Assembly: GCF_001591485.1 (NCBI RefSeq)
Contig: NZ_BCUZ01000021.1
Span: forward strand, 1 to 34,213
Reading direction: 5' to 3'
DNA: 34,213 nucleotides
Source of the DNA: Neobacillus fumarioli NBRC 102428
GTDB lineage: Bacteria > Bacillota > Bacilli > Bacillales > Cytobacillaceae
The stretch's first letter is position 1. Every line of letters begins with the position of its first letter. Made by a program: the position numbers and the translations under genes. Of the stretch, positions 20,077-27,086 are shown in pieces. A model generated the notes under the pieces. That model was not told where the DNA came from, ran no database searches, and saw only the letters and a program-made list of their open reading frames with translations.

Positions 20077-20889
20077 ATGACAGAAAAACATTTAATTGCT
20101 CTTGATTTGGATGGGACATTGTTGACAGATGATAAAACTATTTCACCGAAAACAAAGGAAATCTTACAAAAGGCAAGACTTGCGGGGCATATTGTCATGA
20201 TTGCAACAGGAAGGCCTTTTCGCTCCAGTGAAATGTACTATCGCGAGCTTGCACTTGATTCACCTATCGTTAATTTTAACGGTGCCTTTACACACCATCC
20301 ACTGAATTCAAGCTTTGGCTTTTATCATGAACCGCTTGATATTAAAATCGCCAAAGAAATTGTAGAAGCATGCCGAGGTTTTCAGTTTCACAATATTATC
20401 GCTGAAGTGCTGGATGATGTTTATTTCCATTATCACGATGAAAAAGTGTTGGATATTTTTAATCTGGGGAGTCCAACAGTGACAACGGGAAATTTAGTGG
20501 AATTCTTAAAGGATTCCCCAACAAGTCTTCTCATTCATACAGAGGAAGATGAGCTGATAAAAATTCGCAGCCATCTTTCCGAAATTCACGCCGAAATGAT
20601 TGAGCAGCGTAGCTGGGCAGCTCCATGGCATGTTATTGAAATTATTAAGGCAGGTTTAAATAAAGCGGTAGGCTTGAAAAAAGCTGCGGATTATTACGGA
20701 ATACCACAGGATCGAATCATTGCTTTCGGTGATGAAGATAATGATTTGGAAATGATTGAATTTGCAGGCCATGGAATCGCTATGGGAAATGCCATTGAAC
20801 AACTGAAAGCGATCGCCAATGATGTTACGTTGACAAATGAGGAAGATGGGGTAGCCGTTTATTTAGCAGATTTACTAAATATTAAATGA
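20077..20889 (+). CDS. yitU: Cof-type HAD-IIB phosphatase (YitU-like)
   Basis: This 270-residue haloacid-dehalogenase hydrolase probably dephosphorylates a sugar phosphate or nucleotide. Motif I is DLDGTLL (residues about 9-15), motif II is IATGRP near 42, the motif III lysine is IKAGLNKAVGL near 190, and motif IV is IAFGDEDNDLEMI near 210. The IIB cap lies between motifs II and III. AGAAAGGATCC provides the ribosome site. The name is based on position beside yitW, as in B. subtilis; HAD-IIB paralogues such as YkrA are similar, so the orthology is less certain than the family. Substrate is not predictable from sequence. Confidence 0.9.
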   Translation: MTEKHLIALDLDGTLLTDDKTISPKTKEILQKARLAGHIVMIATGRPFRSSEMYYRELALDSPIVNFNGAFTHHPLNSSFGFYHEPLDIKIAKEIVEACRGFQFHNIIAEVLDDVYFHYHDEKVLDIFNLGSPTVTTGNLVEFLKDSPTSLLIHTEEDELIKIRSHLSEIHAEMIEQRSWAAPWHVIEIIKAGLNKAVGLKKAADYYGIPQDRIIAFGDEDNDLEMIEFAGHGIAMGNAIEQLKAIANDVTLTNEEDGVAVYLADLLNIK

Positions 20890-20995
20890 TGATGCAATGT
20901 TTCCCTAGGAGAACGCAACAAGGTTAGGGCATACTATTTTTGAAGCAGCTTATGCTGTTTCAATCTAAGCTTTTTAGCATATTGGAGGGATTCGA

Positions 20996-21148
20996 ATGGG
21001 TAAATCAAACAAATCGAAGCGCTTCGTCCAACAAGGAAAGGATTCGGTTAACAAACATGCAGAACGCATACCGTATCATATGACCTATGCGGAAGCGGAA
21101 GCTCAAAAAATGGCCAATATCCACGAATCCTCACTTGGAGGAATATAA
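20996..21148 (+). CDS. Small basic protein of unknown function, 50 residues
   Basis: I do not recognise a family for certain. The protein starts MGKSNKSKRFVQQGKDSVNK, then has HAERIPYHMTYAEAEAQK and ends HESSLGGI. It is hydrophilic and basic at the N-terminus, in the size and style of small spore proteins, but no known SASP signature is visible. A strong TTGGAGGGA ribosome site precedes the ATG. Its last codons carry the TTGGAGGAA ribosome site of the next gene, 2 bases away, so the two are co-translated. Confidence 0.7.
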   Translation: MGKSNKSKRFVQQGKDSVNKHAERIPYHMTYAEAEAQKMANIHESSLGGI

Positions 21149-21150
21149 CA

Positions 21151-21336
21151 ATGGGCAACCAATTGTTTCAAGAAGCAAGAAGATTTGTTGAAATGGCGAA
21201 ATCTGCTGATGCAAGCGACCGCGAATCGGCTGTAGCGAAAGCAAAAAATGCTTTACGATCTGCATACGCCAATTCCACGCTACAAGAGCAAAGGCAACTC
21301 CAAGAAATGCAACAAGAGCTAGATCAAATTACCTAA
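21151..21336 (+). CDS. DUF3813-like small helical protein
   Basis: This 61-residue protein is almost entirely amphipathic helix, Ala-, Gln- and Glu-rich (SAVAKAKNALRSAYANST, QEMQQELDQIT), and is soluble. The pattern resembles DUF3813, a short Bacillaceae family of unknown function. The ribosome site GGAGGAA overlaps the stop of the upstream 50-residue gene, which puts both in one operon. A strong terminator follows at once. Confidence 0.72.
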   Translation: MGNQLFQEARRFVEMAKSADASDRESAVAKAKNALRSAYANSTLQEQRQLQEMQQELDQIT

Positions 21337-21343
21337 TGCCGAA

Positions 21344-21377
21344 AAAAGCAGAAGCCCTTTAGCTTCTGCTTTTCTTT
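21344..21377 (+). terminator. Terminator of the small-protein operon
   Basis: A perfect 12-base stem, AAAAGCAGAAGC (21344-21355) with GCTTCTGCTTTT (21362-21373), is followed by CTTTT. Confidence 0.9.
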
Positions 21378-21380
21378 TGA

Positions 21381-21393
21381 GGTGTCAGGCACC
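21381..21393. repeat. GGTGTCAGGCACC palindrome-like element
   Basis: This is a 13-base near-palindrome (GGTGTC-A-GGCACC, one mismatched pair) just after the terminator. I have seen this motif as a recurring intergenic element in Bacillus genomes; only one copy is in this window, so its repeat nature cannot be shown here. Confidence 0.4.
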
Positions 21394-21403
21394 TTGTGCT
21401 TTT

Positions 21404-21535
21404 CTATTTATGATCTGTTTTCTTTGAGTATTGAAATTTCCCGGCCTGGCGGTTTTTTTCACGCAACATGTTTTTCTCATGTCTTAAGGCATTATTATCT
21501 TGAGCTTTTTTATCGTTATCAGTTGTTTGCGGCAT
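21404..21535 (-). CDS. DUF3941-like small protein, 43 residues
   Basis: The frame starts MPQTTDNDKKAQDNN and continues with ALRHEKNMLREKNRQAGK, ending QYSKKTDHK. The protein is very hydrophilic and Lys/Asn-rich. AAAGGAG lies 6-7 bases before the ATG. The DNDKKxxDNNA start and SKKTDH end fit DUF3941, a short Bacillaceae family of unknown function. It lies 71 bases downstream of cvfB on the same strand and may be read from the cvfB transcript. Confidence 0.72.
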   Translation of the reverse strand: MPQTTDNDKKAQDNNALRHEKNMLREKNRQAGKFQYSKKTDHK

Positions 21536-21606
21536 CTAACCTACTCCTTTCAAATGATTCAGGCTTATTGTCTGTTAATTTGAAAAAGAGTATGTACCAA
21601 CTTTTC

Positions 21607-22470
21607 TTAAACTTTCTTGGCGTATGTCCAGCTGCCTTCCTGATACACTTTTCCTTCTTTTATCAATTTCCCTAATGCCCGTTTAAAAGCAGCCTTACTC
21701 ATATCAAAACGCTCCATGATATCTTCCGGCATGCTCTTATCCGTATAGGGCATAGCGCCGTTTCTGCTCATTAAATACTCATAGATCTTGGCTGCATCTA
21801 GATCCTGCGCGTCCTGCTTTCTTGCCAATAGTGACACATTGATGGTGCCATCTTCCTTGATATCGATAATGCGCCCTTCCACTTTTTCGCCCAAACGAGG
21901 TTCTTGTTTGCGCTGGGATTCATGGATAAACCCTTTAAAGCCTTCAATCGTATAAATCCAGCTGCCAACTTTTGCTGTTCGGTAAATATGTCCCTGTACA
22001 TTTTTGTTAAACTCTTTTCTCGTTGCTTTTACAGAAATTTCTTGAATTGCTTTGTCGTTTGCAAGCTTTGCATATAAGAGATGATTTCGGTTTACTCTTA
22101 ATGTGATATAAAGTAAATCGCCAGGTTTAGGCCAAACATTCTTATGGAGCGGCAGGTCATCAGCCCCCAATAATATATCCTTCTGCAGACCGATATTTAG
22201 GAAAACGCCTATTTCCGGATTGACATCGGCAACTTTAACCCAGGCGAAACGTCCGACAGCCACTTCAGGAATAATGGTAGAGGCTGCAGGCCGCCCTTCA
22301 GCATCAACATATAGAAATACCTCTATTTCATCTCCTTCATTCACTTCTCGGTGAACTTCGTTTTGATGAAGCAGGACATCTTCCTCTCCATCTGTTAAGA
22401 AGTAACCAAAAGGGGCTTGACGTGCAACCGACAACGTAACGGTTTGGCCAATATAATCTTTTAAAGCCAT
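21607..22470 (-). CDS. cvfB: S1-domain RNA-binding protein CvfB
   Basis: This 287-residue conserved virulence factor B (YitL) is an RNA-binding protein with three S1-like domains and a C-terminal winged helix. The first S1 unit is near residues 1-65, the second near 70-135 (GRFAWVKVADVNPEIGVFLNIG), the third near 150-215 (GHIYRTAKVGSWIYTIEGFKG). The winged helix is near 220-285 (SMPEDIMERFDMSKAAFKRAL, GSWTYA). The length is normal. GGAGG precedes the ATG. A sigma-A promoter lies about 55 bases upstream. In Staphylococcus it affects expression of virulence regulators; its role in Bacillus is not settled. Confidence 0.93.
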   Translation of the reverse strand: MALKDYIGQTVTLSVARQAPFGYFLTDGEEDVLLHQNEVHREVNEGDEIEVFLYVDAEGRPAASTIIPEVAVGRFAWVKVADVNPEIGVFLNIGLQKDILLGADDLPLHKNVWPKPGDLLYITLRVNRNHLLYAKLANDKAIQEISVKATRKEFNKNVQGHIYRTAKVGSWIYTIEGFKGFIHESQRKQEPRLGEKVEGRIIDIKEDGTINVSLLARKQDAQDLDAAKIYEYLMSRNGAMPYTDKSMPEDIMERFDMSKAAFKRALGKLIKEGKVYQEGSWTYAKKV

Positions 22471-22525
22471 TCATAACTCCTCCTTTTCTTGATTGGAGCT
22501 TTTTAGATGGTTGTTCAACTGCTAC

Positions 22526-22554
22526 ATTTTACTATAACGAATGGTTGTACTCAA
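22526..22554 (-). promoter_or_regulatory. cvfB promoter
   Basis: On the minus strand TTGAGT (22549-22554) and TAAAAT (22526-22531) are separated by 17 bases, about 55 bases before the cvfB start. Confidence 0.6.
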
Positions 22555-22608
22555 TCTTTACAAGATTTTATAAAGTTTATCCATTACACCAAACTTTTAA
22601 AAAAATAA

Positions 22609-22637
22609 TTGACAAACTCATTTGCCAGAGTTAGTAT
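22609..22637 (+). promoter_or_regulatory. Promoter of the M-box transcript
   Basis: A perfect -35 TTGACA (22609-22614), a 17-base spacer and TAGTAT (22632-22637) place the transcript start near 22644, just before the M-box aptamer. Confidence 0.7.
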
Positions 22638-22654
22638 TCACTTGAATTCATAAA

Positions 22655-22866
22655 TATGTCCTCGTTAGGTGAGGCTCCTATACAAACACAGGCCACTGCC
22701 CTTAAATATCGAGAGATGCCAATGGGTAGAACAGGAATTGTCGGATTAAGGCTCTTCTTAATGTGGCTAAGGGATTTCCTTTACGTTGTATAGTGCCAAA
22801 ACTGAACTAGGGGGAATTGGTTTATTATGACTATGAACTTTGGCCCCCGAGATTTCTTGGGGGCTT
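22655..22866 (+). promoter_or_regulatory. M-box (ykoK) magnesium riboswitch with terminator
   Basis: The aptamer begins CTCGTTAGGTGAGGCTCCTATAC (22661-22683) and includes CACTGCCC, GAGATGCCAATGGGT, ACAGGAAT and the closing GTATAGTGCCAAA near 22788-22800. These are the conserved blocks of the M-box class, which folds when Mg2+ is high and promotes termination. Downstream, GCCCCC (22843-22848) and GGGGGC (22859-22864) form a terminator-like hairpin with a weak T-tail. GGGGG at 22810-22814 can instead pair with the CCCCC, a plausible antiterminator. The yybP-ykoY manganese class lacks these blocks. The first full gene downstream is an ABC permease at 23120. Confidence 0.85.
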
Positions 22867-22882
22867 GTTATATTTACATATT

Positions 22883-23119
22883 AAGGAGGGGAAACTGGAA
22901 ATGGACAGTAGTAGTTGTCACATGTCTTCTTTGTTTCACAAATTATTGATTTTACATTGCAGGATGTACAAATTCCTTACAATGGATTAGGTGTCTTTTT
23001 CGGTCTTTTCTCTTGAAGTATAAACCTATTTCCCTAACCCTTTGTTTTGAAGGACTGCCGTACCCTCCTGCTTAAATTGCTGGAGTTTTTATTTTGCTAT
23101 TCGAGAGGGGCTGGCCACT
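22883..23119 (+). other. Segment between M-box and ABC permease: 29-codon ORF or gene remnant
   Basis: AAGGAGGGG (22883-22891) is a near-perfect ribosome site 9 bases before an ATG at 22901, yet that frame ends at the TAG at 22988 after 29 codons. In the other frames WTVVVVTCLLCFTNY and FTLQDVQIPYNGLGVFFGLFS look like membrane-protein pieces broken by stops. I cannot tell a real short peptide from the remains of a lost gene. No second riboswitch or repeat is recognised. The permease ribosome site AGAGGGG lies at 23104-23110. Confidence 0.4.
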
Positions 23120-24844
23120 TTGCGACTCAATAATTTTTCAAATATCGAACAAAAAAGTAAATTCGGATGGGCAGATATTATTGTCATATTTTTACTATTA
23201 GCCATTTTATATGCAGCAGCTAAATTAGGTTCTGCTATGGAAGTACCGTTTTCGGCAGTTCAGCAGCCTAAGATCAGCTTAAATCCAATTTGGCTTCCTT
23301 ATTACGCGGGAAGATCGCTTCTTCGAATGTTTATCGCATTTGCAGCATCCTTGATATTTACATTTGTTTATGGCCGTATAGCAGCTTATAACAAAACGGC
23401 TGAAAAAATCATGATTCCTGCTATCGATATTTTACAATCTGTACCTGTTCTGGGCTTTCTATCGGCAACAGTTCTTGCCTTTATGGCGTTGTTTCCAGGA
23501 AGCTTGCTAGGTGTAGAATGTGCATCTATTTTTGCTATTTTTACCGGACAGGTTTGGAATATGACCTTTAGCTTCTATCATTCACTACAAACCATTCCGC
23601 GGGAATTAGATGAAGCAACAAAGATGAATCGATTAGGTACTTGGAATCGATTCACTAAATTAGAAGTTCCGTTTTCTATGATTGGCTTGGTTTGGAATAG
23701 CATGATGTCTTTTGGTGGGGGTTGGTTCTTCCTTGCAGCCAGTGAATCAATTAGTGTTTTGAATCAAAATATTCACCTGCCCGGCATTGGCTCATATATG
23801 GCACTAGCTGCTGATCAAGGAAATATAAGAGCGATTATTTATTCAATTCTAGCAATGATTATATTAATTGTTTTAGTCGATCAATTGTTTTGGCGCCCAA
23901 TTATTGAGTGGAGTCAAAAATTCAAAATTGAACTTACAGAGTCTGGCGAAATCCCAACCTCATGGGTATTTAACATCGTACGAAGAGCGAGATTTGTTCA
24001 ATACCTTAGTCGGAATCTTCGAAGGGTTTTACATGATTGGATGATCGAATTAACGAAAAAAAGTTCACAGATGGCTTTTCCTGAAATCCCAGGTCTAATC
24101 AAAAAAAGTATCAAATGGTTGCTCGTCGTTTTAGTGGCAGCGGTTGTTTGTAAATATCTTTATGAAGGGATTATTTTAGTCTCCAAACTAAGTTGGCCGG
24201 AGTTGACGAATGCGATTCTTCTAGGCCTATTAACGTCTTTACGTGTGTTCATTTCAACGCTTTTAGCAGTGATTTGGACATTGCCTGTAGGAGTTTTTAT
24301 CGGCACGAATCCTAAGCTTTCAAGGATTGCCCAACCAATTGTACAGATTTTGGCTTCATTTCCAGCCAATATGGCGTTCCCTATTATTACAATTCTTTAT
24401 CTGAAGTTAAAAATATCAATGGAGATTGGCGCCATACCGTTAATGATGTTAGGTACTCAATGGTATGTGCTATTCAACGTTATTGCTGGAGCAATGGCGA
24501 TTCCCTCTGATTTAAAAGAAGCAAGTTCTATATTAAAGCTCTCGCGCAGGCAAAAATGGAAAACACTGATCCTCCCCGCCGTTTTTCCTTTTCTTATTAC
24601 AGGATGTATTACGGCAAGTGGCGGGGCATGGAATGCAAGTATCGTTTCCGAAATTGTTTCTTGGAAGAGTAGTACGTTGCAAGCCTCTGGTTTAGGTTCG
24701 TATATTGCTCAAGCCACAACAAAAGGAAATTGGCCTGAGATCATTTGGGGGATCATTGTGATGTGCGTATTAGTTGTGTTCGTAAATCGGCTCTTATGGC
24801 GCAGGCTGTATGATCTTGCTCAAAGGAAATACCATTTGGATTGA
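23120..24844 (+). CDS. Duplicated ABC permease of the anion/nitrate-taurine type (COG4986-like)
   Basis: This 574-residue inner-membrane protein consists of two fused BPD-type permease domains. Each half has about six helices and an EAA coupling loop: ELDEATKMNRLGTWNRF near residue 170 and DLKEASSILKLSRRQKW near 470. Single-domain relatives are SsuC/TauC/NrtB; the two-in-one form is the class I know as the duplicated permease of an ABC-type anion system. A single polypeptide therefore supplies both halves of the pore. It starts from TTG behind AGAGGGG and lies 10 bases before its ATPase. No substrate-binding protein gene is near, and the M-box leader upstream suggests Mg2+ control. Substrate is unknown. 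Confidence 0.85.
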   Translation: MRLNNFSNIEQKSKFGWADIIVIFLLLAILYAAAKLGSAMEVPFSAVQQPKISLNPIWLPYYAGRSLLRMFIAFAASLIFTFVYGRIAAYNKTAEKIMIPAIDILQSVPVLGFLSATVLAFMALFPGSLLGVECASIFAIFTGQVWNMTFSFYHSLQTIPRELDEATKMNRLGTWNRFTKLEVPFSMIGLVWNSMMSFGGGWFFLAASESISVLNQNIHLPGIGSYMALAADQGNIRAIIYSILAMIILIVLVDQLFWRPIIEWSQKFKIELTESGEIPTSWVFNIVRRARFVQYLSRNLRRVLHDWMIELTKKSSQMAFPEIPGLIKKSIKWLLVVLVAAVVCKYLYEGIILVSKLSWPELTNAILLGLLTSLRVFISTLLAVIWTLPVGVFIGTNPKLSRIAQPIVQILASFPANMAFPIITILYLKLKISMEIGAIPLMMLGTQWYVLFNVIAGAMAIPSDLKEASSILKLSRRQKWKTLILPAVFPFLITGCITASGGAWNASIVSEIVSWKSSTLQASGLGSYIAQATTKGNWPEIIWGIIVMCVLVVFVNRLLWRRLYDLAQRKYHLD

Positions 24845-24854
24845 GGTGTGAGTC

Positions 24855-26159
24855 ATGGGAAATACACTTATTGAATTAAAGAATATTAGCAAAAGGTATG
24901 AATTGCCTTCTCAAGGCAATGTTACCATACTTGAAGACATCAACATTAACATTAAAGAAGGAGAGTTCGTTTCCATTCTCGGTCCATCAGGTTCGGGGAA
25001 ATCTACCCTCTTAAGAATCATTGCGGGGCTCGTTTCCCCTTCTCAAGGAGAGGTTTTATATAATGGGAGCCGAATAGTTGGGACTAACCCAGGTGTTGGA
25101 ATGGTATTCCAGTCATTCGCTCTATTCCCATGGCTTACAGTGATTGAAAATGTAAAACTTGGTCTTGAGAACAAGCCATTAAGAGAAGAAGAAAAGATGA
25201 GAAAAGCCCTTTCTGTTATCGATATGATTGGTTTGGATGGTTTTGAAGGGGCTTATCCGAAAGAGCTTTCCGGAGGTATGCGCCAACGTGTAGGAATTGG
25301 GCGTGCACTTGTTATGGAACCGGACATTCTTCTGATGGATGAACCTTTTTCCGCCCTTGACGTTTTAACTGCGGAAAACTTAAAACGTGATTTACTTGAA
25401 TTATGGACAGAGAAAAAAATTCCTACAAAGAGCATTATCTCAGTTACACACAGCATCGAGGAAGCTGTCTATATGTCAGATCGAGCCATTGTTTTATCAA
25501 GGGACCCTGCTCGTGTGATTTCTGATATTCCAATTACAATGCCACATTGGCGAGATAAGCAAGAGCCTAAATTTACATCGCTTGTGGACCGAATTTATTC
25601 TATTTTGACGAAGCGTGAACTAAAATCCTTTGATGTGGAAGAAGTGGAGAAAAAGAAACTGGAAAAAGTACAAGAAGTTCCAGCGGGGGCTCTCACTGGC
25701 TTCATCGAATTGGTCGATGATCTTGGTAAGAAGCTTGACCTATATAAACTAGCAGATCAATTAAGCCTTGACCTTGAAGACTTCCTTCCAATTGTCGAAG
25801 CTGCTCAATTGCTTCAGTTCGCAACCATTCATCAAGGGGATATAGATTTAACGGAAATTGGACATCAATTTGCAGACGCAAGCGTACTTGACCGCAAAAT
25901 ATTATTTAAAGAGCAGTTATTAAAGAATGTTCCGATTATTGAAAAAATCGTATGGATTTTGCAATCTAAATCCAACAATAAAATGGAGCGGGAATTTTTT
26001 GTGGAAATTTTCGAGAAGCATTTTGGTGCGGAAGAAGCTGAACATCAATTAGATATATTAATTGATTGGGGAAGATATGCTGAACTCATTTCTTATGATG
26101 AAAAAGCAAAGGTGCTTTACTTAGAAAGCGAAACGGAAGAAGTACAAATACATGAATAA
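24855..26159 (+). CDS. ABC ATPase with C-terminal AAA-associated domain
   Basis: This 434-residue protein pairs with the duplicated permease. Residues 1-260 are a TauB/SsuB-type ATPase: Walker A GPSGSGKST near 45, Q-loop MVFQSFALFPWL, signature [15 protein letters not shown], Walker B ILLMDEPFSALD and H-loop VTHSIEEAVYMSD. Residues about 285-425 form an extra helical domain (ELVDDLGKKLDLYKLADQLS, DASVLDRKILFKEQLL), matching the AAA-associated C-terminal domain, likely a winged-helix-like regulatory module. Such tails are absent from ordinary TauB proteins and could sense a signal. AGGTGTGAG gives a modest ribosome site. Only a weak hairpin follows. Confidence 0.87.
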   Translation: MGNTLIELKNISKRYELPSQGNVTILEDININIKEGEFVSILGPSGSGKSTLLRIIAGLVSPSQGEVLYNGSRIVGTNPGVGMVFQSFALFPWLTVIENVKLGLENKPLREEEKMRKALSVIDMIGLDGFEGAYPKELSGGMRQRVGIGRALVMEPDILLMDEPFSALDVLTAENLKRDLLELWTEKKIPTKSIISVTHSIEEAVYMSDRAIVLSRDPARVISDIPITMPHWRDKQEPKFTSLVDRIYSILTKRELKSFDVEEVEKKKLEKVQEVPAGALTGFIELVDDLGKKLDLYKLADQLSLDLEDFLPIVEAAQLLQFATIHQGDIDLTEIGHQFADASVLDRKILFKEQLLKNVPIIEKIVWILQSKSNNKMEREFFVEIFEKHFGAEEAEHQLDILIDWGRYAELISYDEKAKVLYLESETEEVQIHE

Positions 26160-26257
26160 ACCTCCTAACAAAACCAGGGTTTTAAAAATCGCTATATTTT
26201 ACTATAATGTAGGCGTAAAGGGAAACTTTAGTAGTAGAAATACGGGAGGTTGCCTAG

Positions 26258-26749
26258 ATGTCTAAAGATAGTTCATTTGATATTGTATCCAAAGTGGATT
26301 TTTCTGAAGTTACAAATGCCATTACCCAGACAATGAAAGAAATCAGTACACGTTATGATTTTAAAGGCAGTAAGAGCGAGGTTTCTCTTGATAAAGAAGA
26401 ACTTGTTCTTATATCTGACGATGAATTTAAACTGGATCAGCTGAAAGATGTGTTACTCGGAAAACTGATCAAGCGCGGAGTTCCTATTAAAAATCTTGAC
26501 TACGGAAAAATTGAAAAAGCTTCCGGCGGGACTGTGCGGCAGCGGGCCAAACTTGTTCAGGGAATCGACAAAGAAAACGCGAAAAAAATTAATACCATCA
26601 TTAAAAACAGCGGCTTAAAGGTGAAAAGTCAGGTGCAAGATGATCAGATCCGTGTCAGCGGGAAAAGCCGCGTTGATTTACAAAAAATTATTTCCTTAGT
26701 TCGTGAAGCTGACCTCAGCATTCATGTTCAATTTATTAATTACAGATAA
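26258..26749 (+). CDS. YajQ family nucleotide-binding protein
   Basis: This 163-residue protein of the YajQ/UPF0234 family starts [18 protein letters not shown] and ends with IHVQFINYR, both family hallmarks. YajQ has two RNA-recognition-like ferredoxin folds; members bind nucleic acid or, in Xanthomonas, cyclic di-GMP. The core [13 protein letters not shown] and [19 protein letters not shown] are intact. CGGGAGG precedes the ATG. TATAAT at about 26201-26206 upstream is a likely -10 with a weak -35. A strong terminator follows, so it is monocistronic. Its role in Bacillus is unclear. Confidence 0.92.
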   Translation: MSKDSSFDIVSKVDFSEVTNAITQTMKEISTRYDFKGSKSEVSLDKEELVLISDDEFKLDQLKDVLLGKLIKRGVPIKNLDYGKIEKASGGTVRQRAKLVQGIDKENAKKINTIIKNSGLKVKSQVQDDQIRVSGKSRVDLQKIISLVREADLSIHVQFINYR

Positions 26750-26753
26750 ATGG

Positions 26754-26790
26754 AAAGGTGATAAGGACGTTTTCTTTATCACCTTTTTTA
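26754..26790 (+). terminator. Terminator of the yajQ gene
   Basis: AAAGGTGATAA (26754-26764) pairs with TTATCACCTTT (26776-26786), followed by a T-run. Confidence 0.88.
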
Positions 26791-26816
26791 TATAAAGATA
26801 AATTTTGACTTCGAGA

Positions 26817-27009
26817 ATTGTCCAGCTCAGCGCCTAGCCCCTCGATATGTGCTCCTGCGCCATAGCTTATTCAAAGAAGCTTATGTTCAGCTCGTCGCAT
26901 GCCTTGCTCCTGCGCCATAGCTTATTCGAAGAGGCTTATGTTCAGCTCGTCACATGCCTACAAAGAGGATTATTCGGAGAAGCAGGCAGGCTGATCAAGG
27001 CGCTTGCGC
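26817..27009. repeat. Dispersed structured repeat, copy 2, with internal 55-base tandem duplication
   Basis: It opens ATTGTCCAGCTCAGCGCCTAG and CCCCTCG like copy 1 and closes GATCAAGGCGCTTGCG. The interior holds two 55-base units, 26851-26905 and 26906-26960, differing at about four positions, each starting GCTCCTGCGCCATAGCTTAT. This fills most of the 337-base gap between the yajQ gene and the SDR gene. An open frame runs through it into the SDR gene, but the real start is at 27087. No promoter for the SDR gene could be fixed. Confidence 0.75.
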
Positions 27010-27086
27010 TTATCTTAGAAATTCATTATAATTTTGCGTTTTTTTCTAACACTAACAAGTGTATTGATCACTTGGAGGTACTTTAT

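Noticed and set aside
22655-22866. yybP-ykoY manganese riboswitch
   Set aside because: The conserved blocks GTTAGGTGAGGCTCC, ACTGCCC and GATGCCAATGGGT belong to the M-box; the GGGGAGUA and CUACG blocks of yybP-ykoY are absent.
26817-27009. CRISPR array
   Set aside because: Only two adjacent 55-base units occur, with no spacers between them and no cas genes.
26847-27086. 80-residue N-terminal extension of the SDR protein
   Set aside because: It translates the tandem repeat; the ATG at 27087 has a proper TTGGAGG site and matches family starts.
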